Positions 33,137-41,606 of a stretch of 64,000 nt of DNA are shown here, piece after piece; position 1 is the first letter of the stretch, and each line of letters opens with the position of its first letter. The translations under genes and the position numbers were made by a program. Under the pieces are notes generated by a model. The model had not been told where the DNA came from. It saw only the letters and a program-made list of their open reading frames with translations, and ran no database searches. Source of the stretch: Pedobacter sp. ISL-64 (GTDB lineage: Bacteria > Bacteroidota > Bacteroidia > Sphingobacteriales > Sphingobacteriaceae); assembly GCF_018613605.1 (NCBI RefSeq), contig NZ_JAGGPU010000001.1, positions 310,001 through 374,000 on the forward strand, given 5' to 3'.

Positions 33137-34387
33137 TCAATTTTTATCAGTGTCATCGTTTGTTTGATCTTGTTGAAGTTTCAATTTCTGTTGTAATGTT
33201 TGCATGTCGCTTCCAACCCGGGTATCTAAAAGCTTAGCATAATGTTGTGTAGTCTTAATATTGGTATGTCCGAGCATCTTGGAAACTGTTTCAATAGGAA
33301 CATTATTTGATAAGGTGACCGTGGTGGCAAAGGTGTGACGTGCCTTATGAAAGGTTATCTCCTTATTGATTTGACATAGATCAGCAATTTCCTTGAGATA
33401 ACTGTTCATTTTTTGATTGCTTAGCACGGGTAGGGCTAACCCTTTGGAAGCAGATGGAGGGTAGTCCACATACTTATTAATTATATTTAACGCCTGTGGC
33501 AAGAGCGGGATATTTGAGTTTGTTTCCGTTTTTTCACGATTCGTTAGTACCCATAGTTTTCCGTCAACGCCTTTGGCTATGTCGGAAACCTGTAATTGTT
33601 TAACATCAATGTAGGCTAAACCAGTATAGCAACAAAAGATAAAAATATCACGGACATGATCAATCCTGTTAATTTTAAACTCTTTTTGTTCAATTCTTTC
33701 CAGCTCGTCCTGCGTAAGAAATTCTTTTTCTGTTGGCTTCGCTTTATTTTTGTAAAATACAAGCGGATTATCAGTAATCCATTTATGAGCTCGGCATAAG
33801 TTGATAATTTTTCTAAAATGTTTAATATACTTCGCTGTTGTGATCTCGGAGCATGACATATCGGAACGTAGATAAAACTCGAATCCCAAGATAAAGGCGA
33901 GATTTATTTTTTTAATATCAATATCAGTTAAGCCAAGTTTTTCTTTTAGGTACATTGCTAAGTGTCCTGTCGTTGTCTTATATCCTTTTAAGGTATTGGG
34001 TTTATACCCTTTCCCTATGAGGGCTTCCATTTTTTTATTATGGTCTAAAAACTCGGTGATCAAATAGTGTTTTTCACTGTCTTTACCCAAAAATTTGAAT
34101 TTTAGTATTTCGGAGGAAATTTCTGATCCGTCCTTTACAAGAGCATGATGGCAATCTGCCATCTTATGTTCAAGGGTATCGAGATAGGCATTAAGGGTTT
34201 TACTTTCTTCTTTGGTGCCGTTGATCCGGTTGGCCTTTGAGTTCCAACGGGACTGATCACATTCACGACCTGTAGAGATTTCCTTGGGTATCCCATCGAC
34301 GGTAATACGCATGTAGATTGTTTTTGGGCCGCTAACATAGTTTTTCGGTTTCTTCAGGTAGAAGAGCAAGGAATAATGTGTACTCAT
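33137..34387 (-). CDS. tyrosine site-specific integrase (ICE type)
   Basis: A 416-aa tyrosine recombinase. The Arm-type N-terminal domain (about 1-90, KKPKNYVSGPKTIYMRITVDG) and a SAM-like core-binding domain (about 105-205, EFLDHNKKMEALIGKGYKPNTLKGYKTT in family form) precede the catalytic domain (about 220-400). The catalytic residues are visible: Arg in HVRDIFIFCCYTGLAYIDV-type box I, HKARHTFATTV (H-x-x-R) and the nucleophile Tyr in TTQHYAKLLD. It starts about 250 bp from the 3' end of tRNA-Glu and is transcribed away from it, the usual arrangement at an element's attachment end. Confidence 0.93.
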   Translation of the reverse strand: MSTHYSLLFYLKKPKNYVSGPKTIYMRITVDGIPKEISTGRECDQSRWNSKANRINGTKEESKTLNAYLDTLEHKMADCHHALVKDGSEISSEILKFKFLGKDSEKHYLITEFLDHNKKMEALIGKGYKPNTLKGYKTTTGHLAMYLKEKLGLTDIDIKKINLAFILGFEFYLRSDMSCSEITTAKYIKHFRKIINLCRAHKWITDNPLVFYKNKAKPTEKEFLTQDELERIEQKEFKINRIDHVRDIFIFCCYTGLAYIDVKQLQVSDIAKGVDGKLWVLTNREKTETNSNIPLLPQALNIINKYVDYPPSASKGLALPVLSNQKMNSYLKEIADLCQINKEITFHKARHTFATTVTLSNNVPIETVSKMLGHTNIKTTQHYAKLLDTRVGSDMQTLQQKLKLQQDQTNDDTDKN

Positions 34388-34635
34388 GATTCAATAATTT
34401 AGGTTAAACAAAATTAGCCTTGCAGCGAACCTAAATCAAGATGTGAGTGTGGTTAACATGTTAATTATCAATATATTATATCGTTTTCAGTGAGTCCGTA
34501 AGACTGATTAAAGTACTCACTGAAAAGCTCACTTTTTTATTGATAAAAATTGAATATTTTGAAACCACTATAAACGACAAAACCCTGCAAATCATACAAT
34601 TTGCAGGGTTTTAAATACTTCGATTAGAAGCTTAG
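34388..34635. other. spacer between integrase and tRNA-Glu with a strong terminator (34579-34612); probable attachment region
   Basis: 248 bp without a gene. AAAACCCTGCAAAT pairs perfectly with ATTTGCAGGGTTTT (34579-34612), which serves as a tRNA-side intrinsic terminator. The integrase promoter and arm-binding sites should lie at 34388-34560. I found no second copy of the tRNA-Glu end in the window, so the att core cannot be defined here. Confidence 0.5.
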
Positions 34636-34707
34636 TAGCCCGTAGGGGAATCGAACCCCTGTTTCCAGAATGAAAATCTGGCGTCCTCACCCCTAGACGA
34701 ACGGGCC
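34636..34707 (-). tRNA. tRNA-Glu (UUC)
   Basis: A full cloverleaf on the minus strand. The acceptor GGCCCGT pairs with ACGGGCT, with G-U at position 1-72. The anticodon stem CCAGA/TCTGG closes the loop TTTTCAT with anticodon TTC. The T arm is CAGGG-GTTCGATTC-CCCTA-like. CCA is not encoded. Its 3' end faces the integrase, so it is the probable attachment site of the element. Confidence 0.93.
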
Positions 34708-34721
34708 ATTAATCTGAGTTT

Positions 34722-34780
34722 TGACTTTGGAGTCTTTAGTTTGGAGAAACTCCCAACTTAAAACGCTCAACTCCCAACTT
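34722..34780. repeat. palindromic word repeat (GTTGGGAG / CTCCAAACT type) between two tRNAs
   Basis: Built from TTTGGAGT, TTTGGAGA, ACTCCCAACTT and CTCAACTCCCAACTT. The same words occur in reverse orientation inside metH at 49096-49157. It is a dispersed repeat of the core chromosome. Confidence 0.65.
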
Positions 34781-34782
34781 CT

Positions 34783-34858
<76 letters not shown>

Positions 34859-34972
34859 CTCTATACAACTCGTTTTTTTCTTTGAATTAAATCCTTAACT
34901 CTGTTTCCGAATTGGAATGCAAAGATATAATTCGTTTCTTTGTGCTGCAAATTTTTTTTAAAAAATATTTTA

Positions 34973-35869
34973 ATGGCGCATAAAGCAGGTTTTGTTAGTA
35001 TAATAGGTAAACCAAATGTAGGTAAATCTACCCTCATGAATGTGCTTGTAGGCGAGCGACTTAGCATTATAACTCCTAAGGCACAAACCACAAGACACCG
35101 CATTTTAGGTATCGTAAATGAAGAAGAATATCAGATCGTTTTCTCTGATACTCCCGGTATAATTAAGCCAAAATACAGTTTACAAGAGAGTATGATGAGC
35201 TTTGTTAACGGATCTTTGACCGATGCCGATGTACTTTTGTTCGTAACCGACATCAACGAAGCGCACGATGAGGAAGACGTTATGGAAAAAATTCTGAATC
35301 GTAATATCCCTACAATTGTACTCATCAATAAAATAGATAAAGCATTACAAGAACAGGTTGATGAGAAAATTGCCTACTGGCAGGAGAAGCTAAATCCGGT
35401 TGCTATTTATGCAATTTCGGCTTTGCATAAACACAATGTCGACGGATTATTGGATCGTGTGCTCGAAATGTTGCCAGAACATCCACCATATTACGACAAA
35501 GAAGATTTAACCGATCGCTCAGAACGTTTCTTCGTTTCGGAGATTATCCGAGAAAAAATCTTCCTTAATTATCAGAAAGAAATTCCTTACAGTACTGAGG
35601 TAATTGTGAAGAGTTTTAAAGAAGAGGAAATGAAAAATGGCAAAGGCGCATTGATCAGGATTACTGCAGAAATTGTGGTCGAACGCGATTCGCAAAAGAA
35701 CATTTTAATCGGTACAGGTGGAAGCATGTTGAAGAAGGTAGGTACCGAAGCACGTTTAGAGATTGAGAAATTTTTAGACAACAAGGTTTTCCTGGAGATG
35801 TTTGTGAAGGTAATTCCCGATTGGCGAAGCAAAAAGAATTATTTAAAAAGCTTCGGTTACGATAATTAA
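34973..35869 (+). CDS. era: GTPase Era, 16S rRNA maturation and 30S assembly
   Basis: A 298-aa Era GTPase. G1 is GKPNVGKST (about 12-20), G2 falls in KAQTTRHRILG, G3 is DTPGI, G4 is NKID and G5 is SALH. The C-terminal KH domain follows from about 200 (REKIFLNYQKEIPYSTEVIV, then IGTGGSMLKKVGTEARLEIE), which binds the 3' end of 16S rRNA. ATG 34973 gives MAHKAGFVSIIG, the normal Era start; the earlier GTG at 34940 is not needed. It is followed by the thioredoxin-like and der genes on the same strand. Confidence 0.96.
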   Translation: MAHKAGFVSIIGKPNVGKSTLMNVLVGERLSIITPKAQTTRHRILGIVNEEEYQIVFSDTPGIIKPKYSLQESMMSFVNGSLTDADVLLFVTDINEAHDEEDVMEKILNRNIPTIVLINKIDKALQEQVDEKIAYWQEKLNPVAIYAISALHKHNVDGLLDRVLEMLPEHPPYYDKEDLTDRSERFFVSEIIREKIFLNYQKEIPYSTEVIVKSFKEEEMKNGKGALIRITAEIVVERDSQKNILIGTGGSMLKKVGTEARLEIEKFLDNKVFLEMFVKVIPDWRSKKNYLKSFGYDN

Positions 35870-35885
35870 TTTCGATTTTTAGGAT

Positions 35886-36392
35886 ATGAAGAAAAATTTA
35901 ATGTTCCTCTTGCTGCTGATCGGTACAGCAGCTTTTGCCCAGGAATCAAACAATGGTAAAAAATTGTGGGCAAAATCTATCCTGAACGAAAAGGCTCCAG
36001 ACTTAGTTGTTGAGAAATGGATTTCAAAACAGCCCAATACCAAAGGGAAGTTTGTACTGATCGATTTTTGGGCAACCTGGTGCGGACCATGCAGGGCATA
36101 TATCCCTACATTAAACGATATCCAGAAAAAATATGCCGATAAAATTGTAATTATTGGTGTTTCTGATGAAGCAGCAGAAAAAGTAGAAGCTTTTAATAAT
36201 CCTAAAATCGACTATTTTGAAGCCATAGACACTAAGGGAACGGTAAAAGACTCACTTCAGGTTAAAGGTATTCCACATGCTATTCTCGTCGATCCGAAAG
36301 GAATTGTTAGGTGGGAGGGCTTCCCTTTATTACAAGGAAATCAATTAACAGAAGAGGTGATAAAAGGACTTTTAGAAAAGTATAAAAATTAA
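35886..36392 (+). CDS. exported TlpA-like thioredoxin
   Basis: A 168-aa protein with a signal peptide (1-18, LLLLIGTAAFAQE) and a thioredoxin fold with active site Cys66-Gly-Pro-Cys69 (FWATWCGPC) and the cis-Pro loop GIPHAILVDPKG. This TlpA/ResA-like family reduces disulfides in the periplasm. It lies 16 bp after era, likely in one transcript. The specific target is unknown. Confidence 0.88.
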   Translation: MKKNLMFLLLLIGTAAFAQESNNGKKLWAKSILNEKAPDLVVEKWISKQPNTKGKFVLIDFWATWCGPCRAYIPTLNDIQKKYADKIVIIGVSDEAAEKVEAFNNPKIDYFEAIDTKGTVKDSLQVKGIPHAILVDPKGIVRWEGFPLLQGNQLTEEVIKGLLEKYKN

Positions 36393-36448
36393 TATTAATG
36401 GAGGTTACGAAAATTAACCTTACCTTTGCAGCCCGAAATAAATCGGTT

Positions 36449-36540
36449 AGTAGTTGATAGTCAATGGCTGATAGCCAAATAGTTTGAGCAGCTTGCCTAA
36501 ACATCACGACCATTAACTATAAGCCATTAACTATCAAAAG
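36449..36540. repeat. imperfect palindromic word repeat between tlpA-like gene and der
   Basis: AGTAGTTGATAGTCAATGGC and GATAGCC on the left, CCATTAACTATAAGCC and ATTAACTATCAAAAG on the right. A short word (GTTAATGG/GTTGATAG) is repeated directly and then inverted, as in the other core spacers. Confidence 0.5.
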
Positions 36541-36546
36541 AACACC

Positions 36547-37848
36547 ATGAGTAATATTATAGCCATCGTAGGCAGGCCAAACGTAGGCAAGAGCACCCTT
36601 TTTAATAGATTAACCGAAAGCCGTAAGGCGATTGTAGATGATATCAGCGGGGTAACCCGCGATAGGCACTATGGAGTGGGCGAATGGACAGACAGACAAT
36701 TTACCGTAATCGATACAGGTGGTTATGTAGCCAATTCAGAAGATGTTTACGAAGCCGCCATCCGCGAGCAGGTAATGATCGCCATCGAAGAAGCCAGTGT
36801 TTTAATCTTTATGGTTGATGTAACTACAGGCATTACTGATTTGGATGATGACATTGCCCAGGTATTGCGCAGAAGTAATAAGCCTGTTTATGTTTGTGCA
36901 AATAAGGTAGACAATACCGCATTATATAACGAAATCCATACTTTTTATGGTTTTGGATTAGGCGAAGTATATGCATTATCATCAATGACGGGTTCTGGAA
37001 CAGGAGAGTTGTTGGATGAGGTTGTTAAAAACTTCGAAGATATTCCTGAAGAAGAAAACCAATTGCCTAAAATTACCATCGCAGGTCGACCAAATGTGGG
37101 TAAATCTTCTTTGGTTAATGCATTAATTGGCAAAGAGCGTAATATCGTTACCGCAAATGCAGGTACAACCCGCGATTCAATCAAAATTCATTATAACCAG
37201 TTCGGTCATGAGTTTATGCTGATCGATACTGCCGGATTACGTAAAAAAACCAAGGTTAAAGAAAATCTGGAGTTTTATTCGGTAATGCGTACCATTAAAG
37301 CTTTAGAAGAAGCTGATGTTGTGGTATTAATGATCGATGCAGTAGAAGGAATCGAAAGTCAGGATATCAACATCTTCCACCTGGCCGAGAAGAACAAAAA
37401 AGGTATAGTAATTTTGGTTAACAAATGGGATTTGATCGAAAAGAATACCCAAACAATGAAAGCTTTTGAAGAGCAGATTCATGAGCGTATCCGCCCGTTT
37501 ACCGATGTGCCAATTGTGTTTACTTCAGTTTTAAATAAGCAACGTATCTTCAAAGCAATTGAAGCGGCTTTAGAAGTTTATAAAAATCGTAGTAAGAAAA
37601 TTCCTACATCTAAATTAAATGATGTAATGTTGCCGTTGATCGAAAAATTCCCGCCACCAGCATTAAAAGGAAAACACATTAAGATAAAATACATCACCCA
37701 GATTAATGCTACTTCGCCAATGTTTGCCTTTTTCTGCAACTTGCCACAGTACATTAAAGATCCATATAAGCGTTTCATCGAGAATAAATTAAGAGAAAAC
37801 TTCGATTTTTCCGGTGCACCAATTCAGATTTATTTCAGACAGAAATAA
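36547..37848 (+). CDS. der: GTPase Der (EngA), 50S ribosome assembly
   Basis: A 433-aa protein with two tandem GTPase domains: [11 protein letters not shown] at about 8-18 and [11 protein letters not shown] at about 178-188, each with its DT(G/A)G and NK(V/W)D motifs. A C-terminal KH-like domain runs from about 350 ([21 protein letters not shown]). Length and architecture are those of a normal Der. Probably essential for large-subunit assembly. Start ATG 36547; a strong terminator follows. Confidence 0.97.
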   Translation: MSNIIAIVGRPNVGKSTLFNRLTESRKAIVDDISGVTRDRHYGVGEWTDRQFTVIDTGGYVANSEDVYEAAIREQVMIAIEEASVLIFMVDVTTGITDLDDDIAQVLRRSNKPVYVCANKVDNTALYNEIHTFYGFGLGEVYALSSMTGSGTGELLDEVVKNFEDIPEEENQLPKITIAGRPNVGKSSLVNALIGKERNIVTANAGTTRDSIKIHYNQFGHEFMLIDTAGLRKKTKVKENLEFYSVMRTIKALEEADVVVLMIDAVEGIESQDINIFHLAEKNKKGIVILVNKWDLIEKNTQTMKAFEEQIHERIRPFTDVPIVFTSVLNKQRIFKAIEAALEVYKNRSKKIPTSKLNDVMLPLIEKFPPPALKGKHIKIKYITQINATSPMFAFFCNLPQYIKDPYKRFIENKLRENFDFSGAPIQIYFRQK

Positions 37849-37912
37849 GTTTGAGGTTGAGGGTTTAAAGGTGGAAGGCGTAAGGCCAATATGCCTAAAA
37901 CCAATGTTATTT

Positions 37913-37951
37913 AAAACAGGGCTGCATTCATAGCGAAAGCAGCCCTGTTTT
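37913..37951 (+). terminator. intrinsic terminator after der
   Basis: AAAACAGGGCTGC pairs with GCAGCCCTGTTTT, a 13-bp perfect stem with a 13-nt loop, followed by GTTTTTTG. It can also act on the minus strand. Confidence 0.88.
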
Positions 37952-38017
37952 GTTTTTTGTCATTCTGAATGATCATTTTTTACACAACATTGGGGCTGAA
38001 GCGATATTTATAGAGAT

Positions 38018-38101
38018 CGTCATTCCCAACCCGATAGCTATCGGGTTGATTGGGAACCCTAATGCACAAGCTTTAAGATTCCCACCTGCGTGGGAATGAC
38101 G
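38018..38101. repeat. 84-bp palindromic element (GTCAT family, type 1)
   Basis: Ends CGTCATTCCCA and TGGGAATGACG form an 11-bp terminal inverted repeat, with an inner palindrome CCCGATAGCTATCGGG. A diverged copy lies in opposite orientation at 53827-53897, sharing the GGGAATCTTAA and GCATTAGG blocks. It fills most of the der-acetyltransferase spacer (37849-38165). Confidence 0.75.
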
Positions 38102-38165
38102 GCCAATATCCAGATCTGTGTTTATCTTCTTATCTGTGGTCAGAAAATACCCTTACCTTTGTTTC

Positions 38166-38675
38166 ATGCAATTACAAGTACAAAATAGCCTGGCAGCTGA
38201 CATCGATATCATTTTCGAGTTTTACGATATGGCTATTGCCCACCAGAAGAAAGTATTTAATAAACATTGGCAAGGCTTTAGTAGAGAAATGGTGCAAGCC
38301 GAAATTGATGAAAACCGCCAATATAAAATTCTTGTAGATGGCGTGGTGGCCTGTGTATTTGCCGTTACGTTTAACGATCAGTTAATTTGGGGAGAGCGGG
38401 ATCATGATGCGATTTATATTCATAGGATTGTAACCCATCCCGAATTTAGAGGTTATTCTTTTGTGAAGGAAATTATCAAATGGACTAAGGATTACGCTGC
38501 AAAGAATAACATTAAGTTTATCAGAATGGACACCTGGGCAGATAATGAAAAACTACTCGAATATTATACAGGCTGTGGCTTTGATTATGTTGGGATGGTA
38601 ACCATGGAAAAAACTGATGGACTGCCGAAACACTATGAAGGAATCAGTTTAAGTTTGTTTGAGATTGTGCTGTAG
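38166..38675 (+). CDS. GNAT-family N-acetyltransferase
   Basis: A 169-aa acetyltransferase. The core has an acceptor-side part (LAADIDIIFEFYDMAIAHQ), the acetyl-CoA-binding block IYIHRIVTHPEFRGYSFVKEIIKW (R-x-x-G-type pyrophosphate loop, here FRGYS), and the C-terminal IRMDTWADNEKLLEYYTGCGF. The substrate is unknown. ATG 38166 is used because homology begins there. The gene is single, flanked by palindromic repeats. Confidence 0.82.
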   Translation: MQLQVQNSLAADIDIIFEFYDMAIAHQKKVFNKHWQGFSREMVQAEIDENRQYKILVDGVVACVFAVTFNDQLIWGERDHDAIYIHRIVTHPEFRGYSFVKEIIKWTKDYAAKNNIKFIRMDTWADNEKLLEYYTGCGFDYVGMVTMEKTDGLPKHYEGISLSLFEIVL

Positions 38676-38783
38676 CGCATTGTCAGGTGCATCAAGGTGG
38701 CTCGTAACGAAATTTATACTGTGATAAAATCATTAATATCTTAGCGAGACGCTAAGACTAGAGGACAGGTTTAGAAAATCAGT

Positions 38784-38872
38784 CGTCATTTCGACTGAAG
38801 CGCAGTCCCGAATCTTCGGGAGAGAAATCTTTAACATACTTCAGAGATTTCTCCACTGCGGTCGAAATGACG
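38784..38872. repeat. 89-bp palindromic element (GTCAT family, type 2)
   Basis: Terminal inverted repeat of 12 bp, CGTCATTTCGAC with GTCGAAATGACG. Inside, GAGAAATCT and AGATTTCTC pair further. It lies in the 365-bp gene-free spacer 38676-39040, whose remainder shows nothing else that I can support. Confidence 0.75.
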
Positions 38873-39040
38873 ATTCTACTGACCTGCATCACCCCTCCTT
38901 TGCTTTTCCTAAAACTAACCTCTCAGGATGACGATAATAAGAGCATGATTTCTATATTGGCTATCTATCCTTTCGGCAAATCGTATCCTAACGCATGGTT
39001 TTCCGCGTCTCGGTGACAAAATTAATCCGTGCCTCCAACA

Positions 39041-39546
39041 TCATTTCAATTCAATTTTCCAGCTTAACATATCATCAACTTCTCCAATATGGATAAAGTT
39101 GTTTTTTTCTAAAATGGAATACGAGGCTACATTATCTTTTGTAGTGGCGGCAAAAACGGATTTCACTTTTGCCTGCGCTTTAGCCCATTCTATTAATCGG
39201 CCCACGGCTTCCGTCATAAAGCCCTTACCTCTAAATTCTTCGTAAGTACCATAACCAATTTCAATTTCGCCATTTGGATCAGGCTCACCAACAAAACAGA
39301 TATCGCCTACCATTCTATGATCGGGTTTAGATATGATTGTCCATAAGGTATGGTACAGATAATCTTTATCCTTATCGAAAACGTTAGGTAAAATCGTTTC
39401 TTCCAAAGCATCATGAAGCGAAGGAGAAATGTTTTTTTGGTTGGCAAAAGGCCAAACTCTTCTTCAAGTGAATGATCATCTTTAATGTATTTTAAAAGTT
39501 GATCGTGTGTTAGTGGTCTTAAAATGAGGCGTTCTGTTTCTATCAT
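39041..39546 (-). pseudogene. RimJ/RimL-type GNAT acetyltransferase with a -1 frame break at an A7 run
   Basis: The first frame (from ATG 39546, MIETERLILRPLTHDQLLKYI) carries the N-terminus. The second (to 39041) carries ISPSLHDALEETILPNVF, RMVGDICFVGEP, EIGYGTYEEFRGKGFMTEAV (acetyl-CoA loop R-G-K-G) and SYSILEKNNF. They join if one A is added to AAAAAAA near 39432-39438, giving about 168 residues. The homopolymer suggests a base-call error or phase variation rather than old decay, since both halves are otherwise intact. Confidence 0.75.
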
Positions 39547-39650
39547 GCTTGAGTTTGTTAGATAGACTAATATAAAGCTTTGGGTTTTGAATAACCAAAA
39601 TTTTAGAACAAGCTTTTGTTAAAAAAAATGTCTTAAAATGCCGAGCGTAA

Positions 39651-40247
39651 TTAATAAACCTTTATTACCTGTCCTGTTACAATGCCTAGTACACTTTTCT
39701 CGTAAGCTTTAACTACTTTCTCCATGGTAACCGGAATTTCGCCGGGAAAAGAATCGAAATAAGCAGGTGAATCTTCAACCACGTTAGGGCTGATGGCATT
39801 TATACGAACCCCATTTTCGAGTTCTGGAGCAGCAGCGAGAACAAAAGAATTTAATCCTCCATTTATTGCGCTTAGTACGGCGCCTGCTGCAACGGGATGA
39901 TCAGCCAATATGCCCGAAGTTAGCGTAAATGAGCCACCTTTATTAATGTAATGCTGACCGATAAGCACAAGGTTAACCTGGCCCAATAGTTTGTCTAGTA
40001 AGCCGCTCTTAAATACCTCACCCGTCATCTGGCTTACCGGCGCAAAAGGGCCTTTTCCGCTCGTACTGATCAAGGCATCGAATGGCCCAATCTGCTTAAA
40101 CATGGCTTTAATCGATGCTTCATTGGTAATATCTACCTGAACATCGCCTTTGGTATTTCCTACGCGGATGATCTCATGTTTTTGTGCAAAAGCTTCAGCT
40201 ACTTTTTTGCCCAATGTGCCTGTAGCACCTACAATTATTATTTTCAT
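39651..40247 (-). CDS. short-chain dehydrogenase/reductase family protein
   Basis: A 198-aa Rossmann-fold protein. The nucleotide-binding loop is VGATGTLGKKVAEAF (about 5-19). ALISTSGKGPFAPV matches the NNAG-like region. LTSGILADHPVAAGAVLSAINGG has the Ser but not the usual Tyr-x-x-x-Lys, so the classical catalytic motif is missing. The remainder (ENGVRINAISPNVVEDSP) is typical SDR. Short members of this kind are often annotated as atypical SDR. Cofactor and substrate unknown. Confidence 0.8.
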   Translation of the reverse strand: MKIIIVGATGTLGKKVAEAFAQKHEIIRVGNTKGDVQVDITNEASIKAMFKQIGPFDALISTSGKGPFAPVSQMTGEVFKSGLLDKLLGQVNLVLIGQHYINKGGSFTLTSGILADHPVAAGAVLSAINGGLNSFVLAAAPELENGVRINAISPNVVEDSPAYFDSFPGEIPVTMEKVVKAYEKSVLGIVTGQVIKVY

Positions 40248-40321
40248 ATAAATATGTTTAATGTGGATGCCAGATTAGCGTCGTTATTAAACATCGGGAT
40301 CATTAAAATGTTTGTATCGCG

Positions 40322-41461
40322 TCAATCCTGCAACACAATTTCTGCTTTTAGGTCGGTAATCAGAAGATCGATATGCGCTTGCGTTACGTTGGGCATGCAG
40401 ATGATATGCGAATTTCCCTGTTCAGCTGCCAGTTGCCATTTTTTACAGATTGTAGCAGATGGGGTAGGGAAGTTTACGGTGATGGCATTCGCATTTCGCC
40501 ACGCTGCAATACCCAGCGCTTTAAGTTTTTGCTCGGTATAAGCTGCAGTTGCTAAACTGTGCATGGCCCTGGTTTTTAAACCTGTTATACCCAAACGTTT
40601 AATGGTGTGCCATAAAAATAAGGGGCTATGGCCGTTTCTAGATCCGGTAATGGTGGTATCAACACTCCCGATGTAAGCCACCGAACGGGCAATCCGATCA
40701 CGGTTCGATTTTTTGGCAATCACCACACCGCAAGGCATCGGCGAGCCAAAAAACTTATGACCGCTAATGGCGATGCTGTCTGCGCCATCTTCAAAGTCGA
40801 ATGCTGGTCTGGGTTCAATCAATGCACTGTAGGTGCCAGAAAGTGCAGCATCGGCATGGATATAATAATGTTGGATAGCCAATTTTTTTAAGATGCTTTT
40901 AATTTTGGCCACATCATCACGTGCTTCAGTCATGGTGGTGCCAATATTGGCCATAATGATAACAGGCATGTGGCGGTTCATCCTAATGGTGTGTTCAAGG
41001 TCTTCGTAATCGATTTCTCCATTTTCCTGGGTACGGATGACGATATTTGACATGTTGAGTAAGTGCAGGTTCTTTTGTACGCTATAATGTGTAGCTTCAG
41101 AATAATAAACCATTCCTTTTGGATGTAATTCGCGGGCAAGATACAAGCCATAAAGATTTCCTTCTGAGCCGCCATTGGTTACATAACCCCACCAGTTATC
41201 TACAGGCGCACGGAAAAGTTCAGCAAAAAACTGGACTACTTCTTTTTCGAGTTCACGTGAGCCTACGGCATAGGTTGAAGTAACAAAAGGATCACCCAGG
41301 TTGTTCATCGGATATTTTAAAAAATCTGAAAGTGATTGATAATCGAAGTCCTTTGAAACGGGATAACCTAAGAATAAATCGGTCTGTTTCTTAACGTTCT
41401 CTAATAGATCATTTAATACCTGTTGATCTTTTTCCTGTAATTTGCTCGCTTCCATAAACAT
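40322..41461 (-). CDS. PLP-dependent histidine decarboxylase-like protein
   Basis: A 379-aa group II decarboxylase. The PLP-binding Lys is at about 236 (SIAISGHKFFGSPMPCGV), preceded by the conserved IHADAALSG (Asp contacting the pyridine nitrogen). GYVTNGGSEGNLYGLYLARE is the substrate/phosphate loop. The overall sequence matches bacterial PLP histidine decarboxylases (hdc), but other amino acid substrates cannot be excluded. ATG 41461 (MFMEASKLQ) or 41455 (MEASKLQ) may be the start; the TTG at 41485 is less likely. Confidence 0.8.
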   Translation of the reverse strand: MFMEASKLQEKDQQVLNDLLENVKKQTDLFLGYPVSKDFDYQSLSDFLKYPMNNLGDPFVTSTYAVGSRELEKEVVQFFAELFRAPVDNWWGYVTNGGSEGNLYGLYLARELHPKGMVYYSEATHYSVQKNLHLLNMSNIVIRTQENGEIDYEDLEHTIRMNRHMPVIIMANIGTTMTEARDDVAKIKSILKKLAIQHYYIHADAALSGTYSALIEPRPAFDFEDGADSIAISGHKFFGSPMPCGVVIAKKSNRDRIARSVAYIGSVDTTITGSRNGHSPLFLWHTIKRLGITGLKTRAMHSLATAAYTEQKLKALGIAAWRNANAITVNFPTPSATICKKWQLAAEQGNSHIICMPNVTQAHIDLLITDLKAEIVLQD

Positions 41462-41606
41462 ATGATTTGCTGGCAAAATTAACAAAACAAAATATAGTAT
41501 TATTATTTGTTTTGAATTAAGAATATTATTCTGTAATAAGTTTAATTTGTGGAATCAAAATTCTTTTTGGCCCCTAGATTGATTTGCCATGAAATATAAA
41601 ATATGG

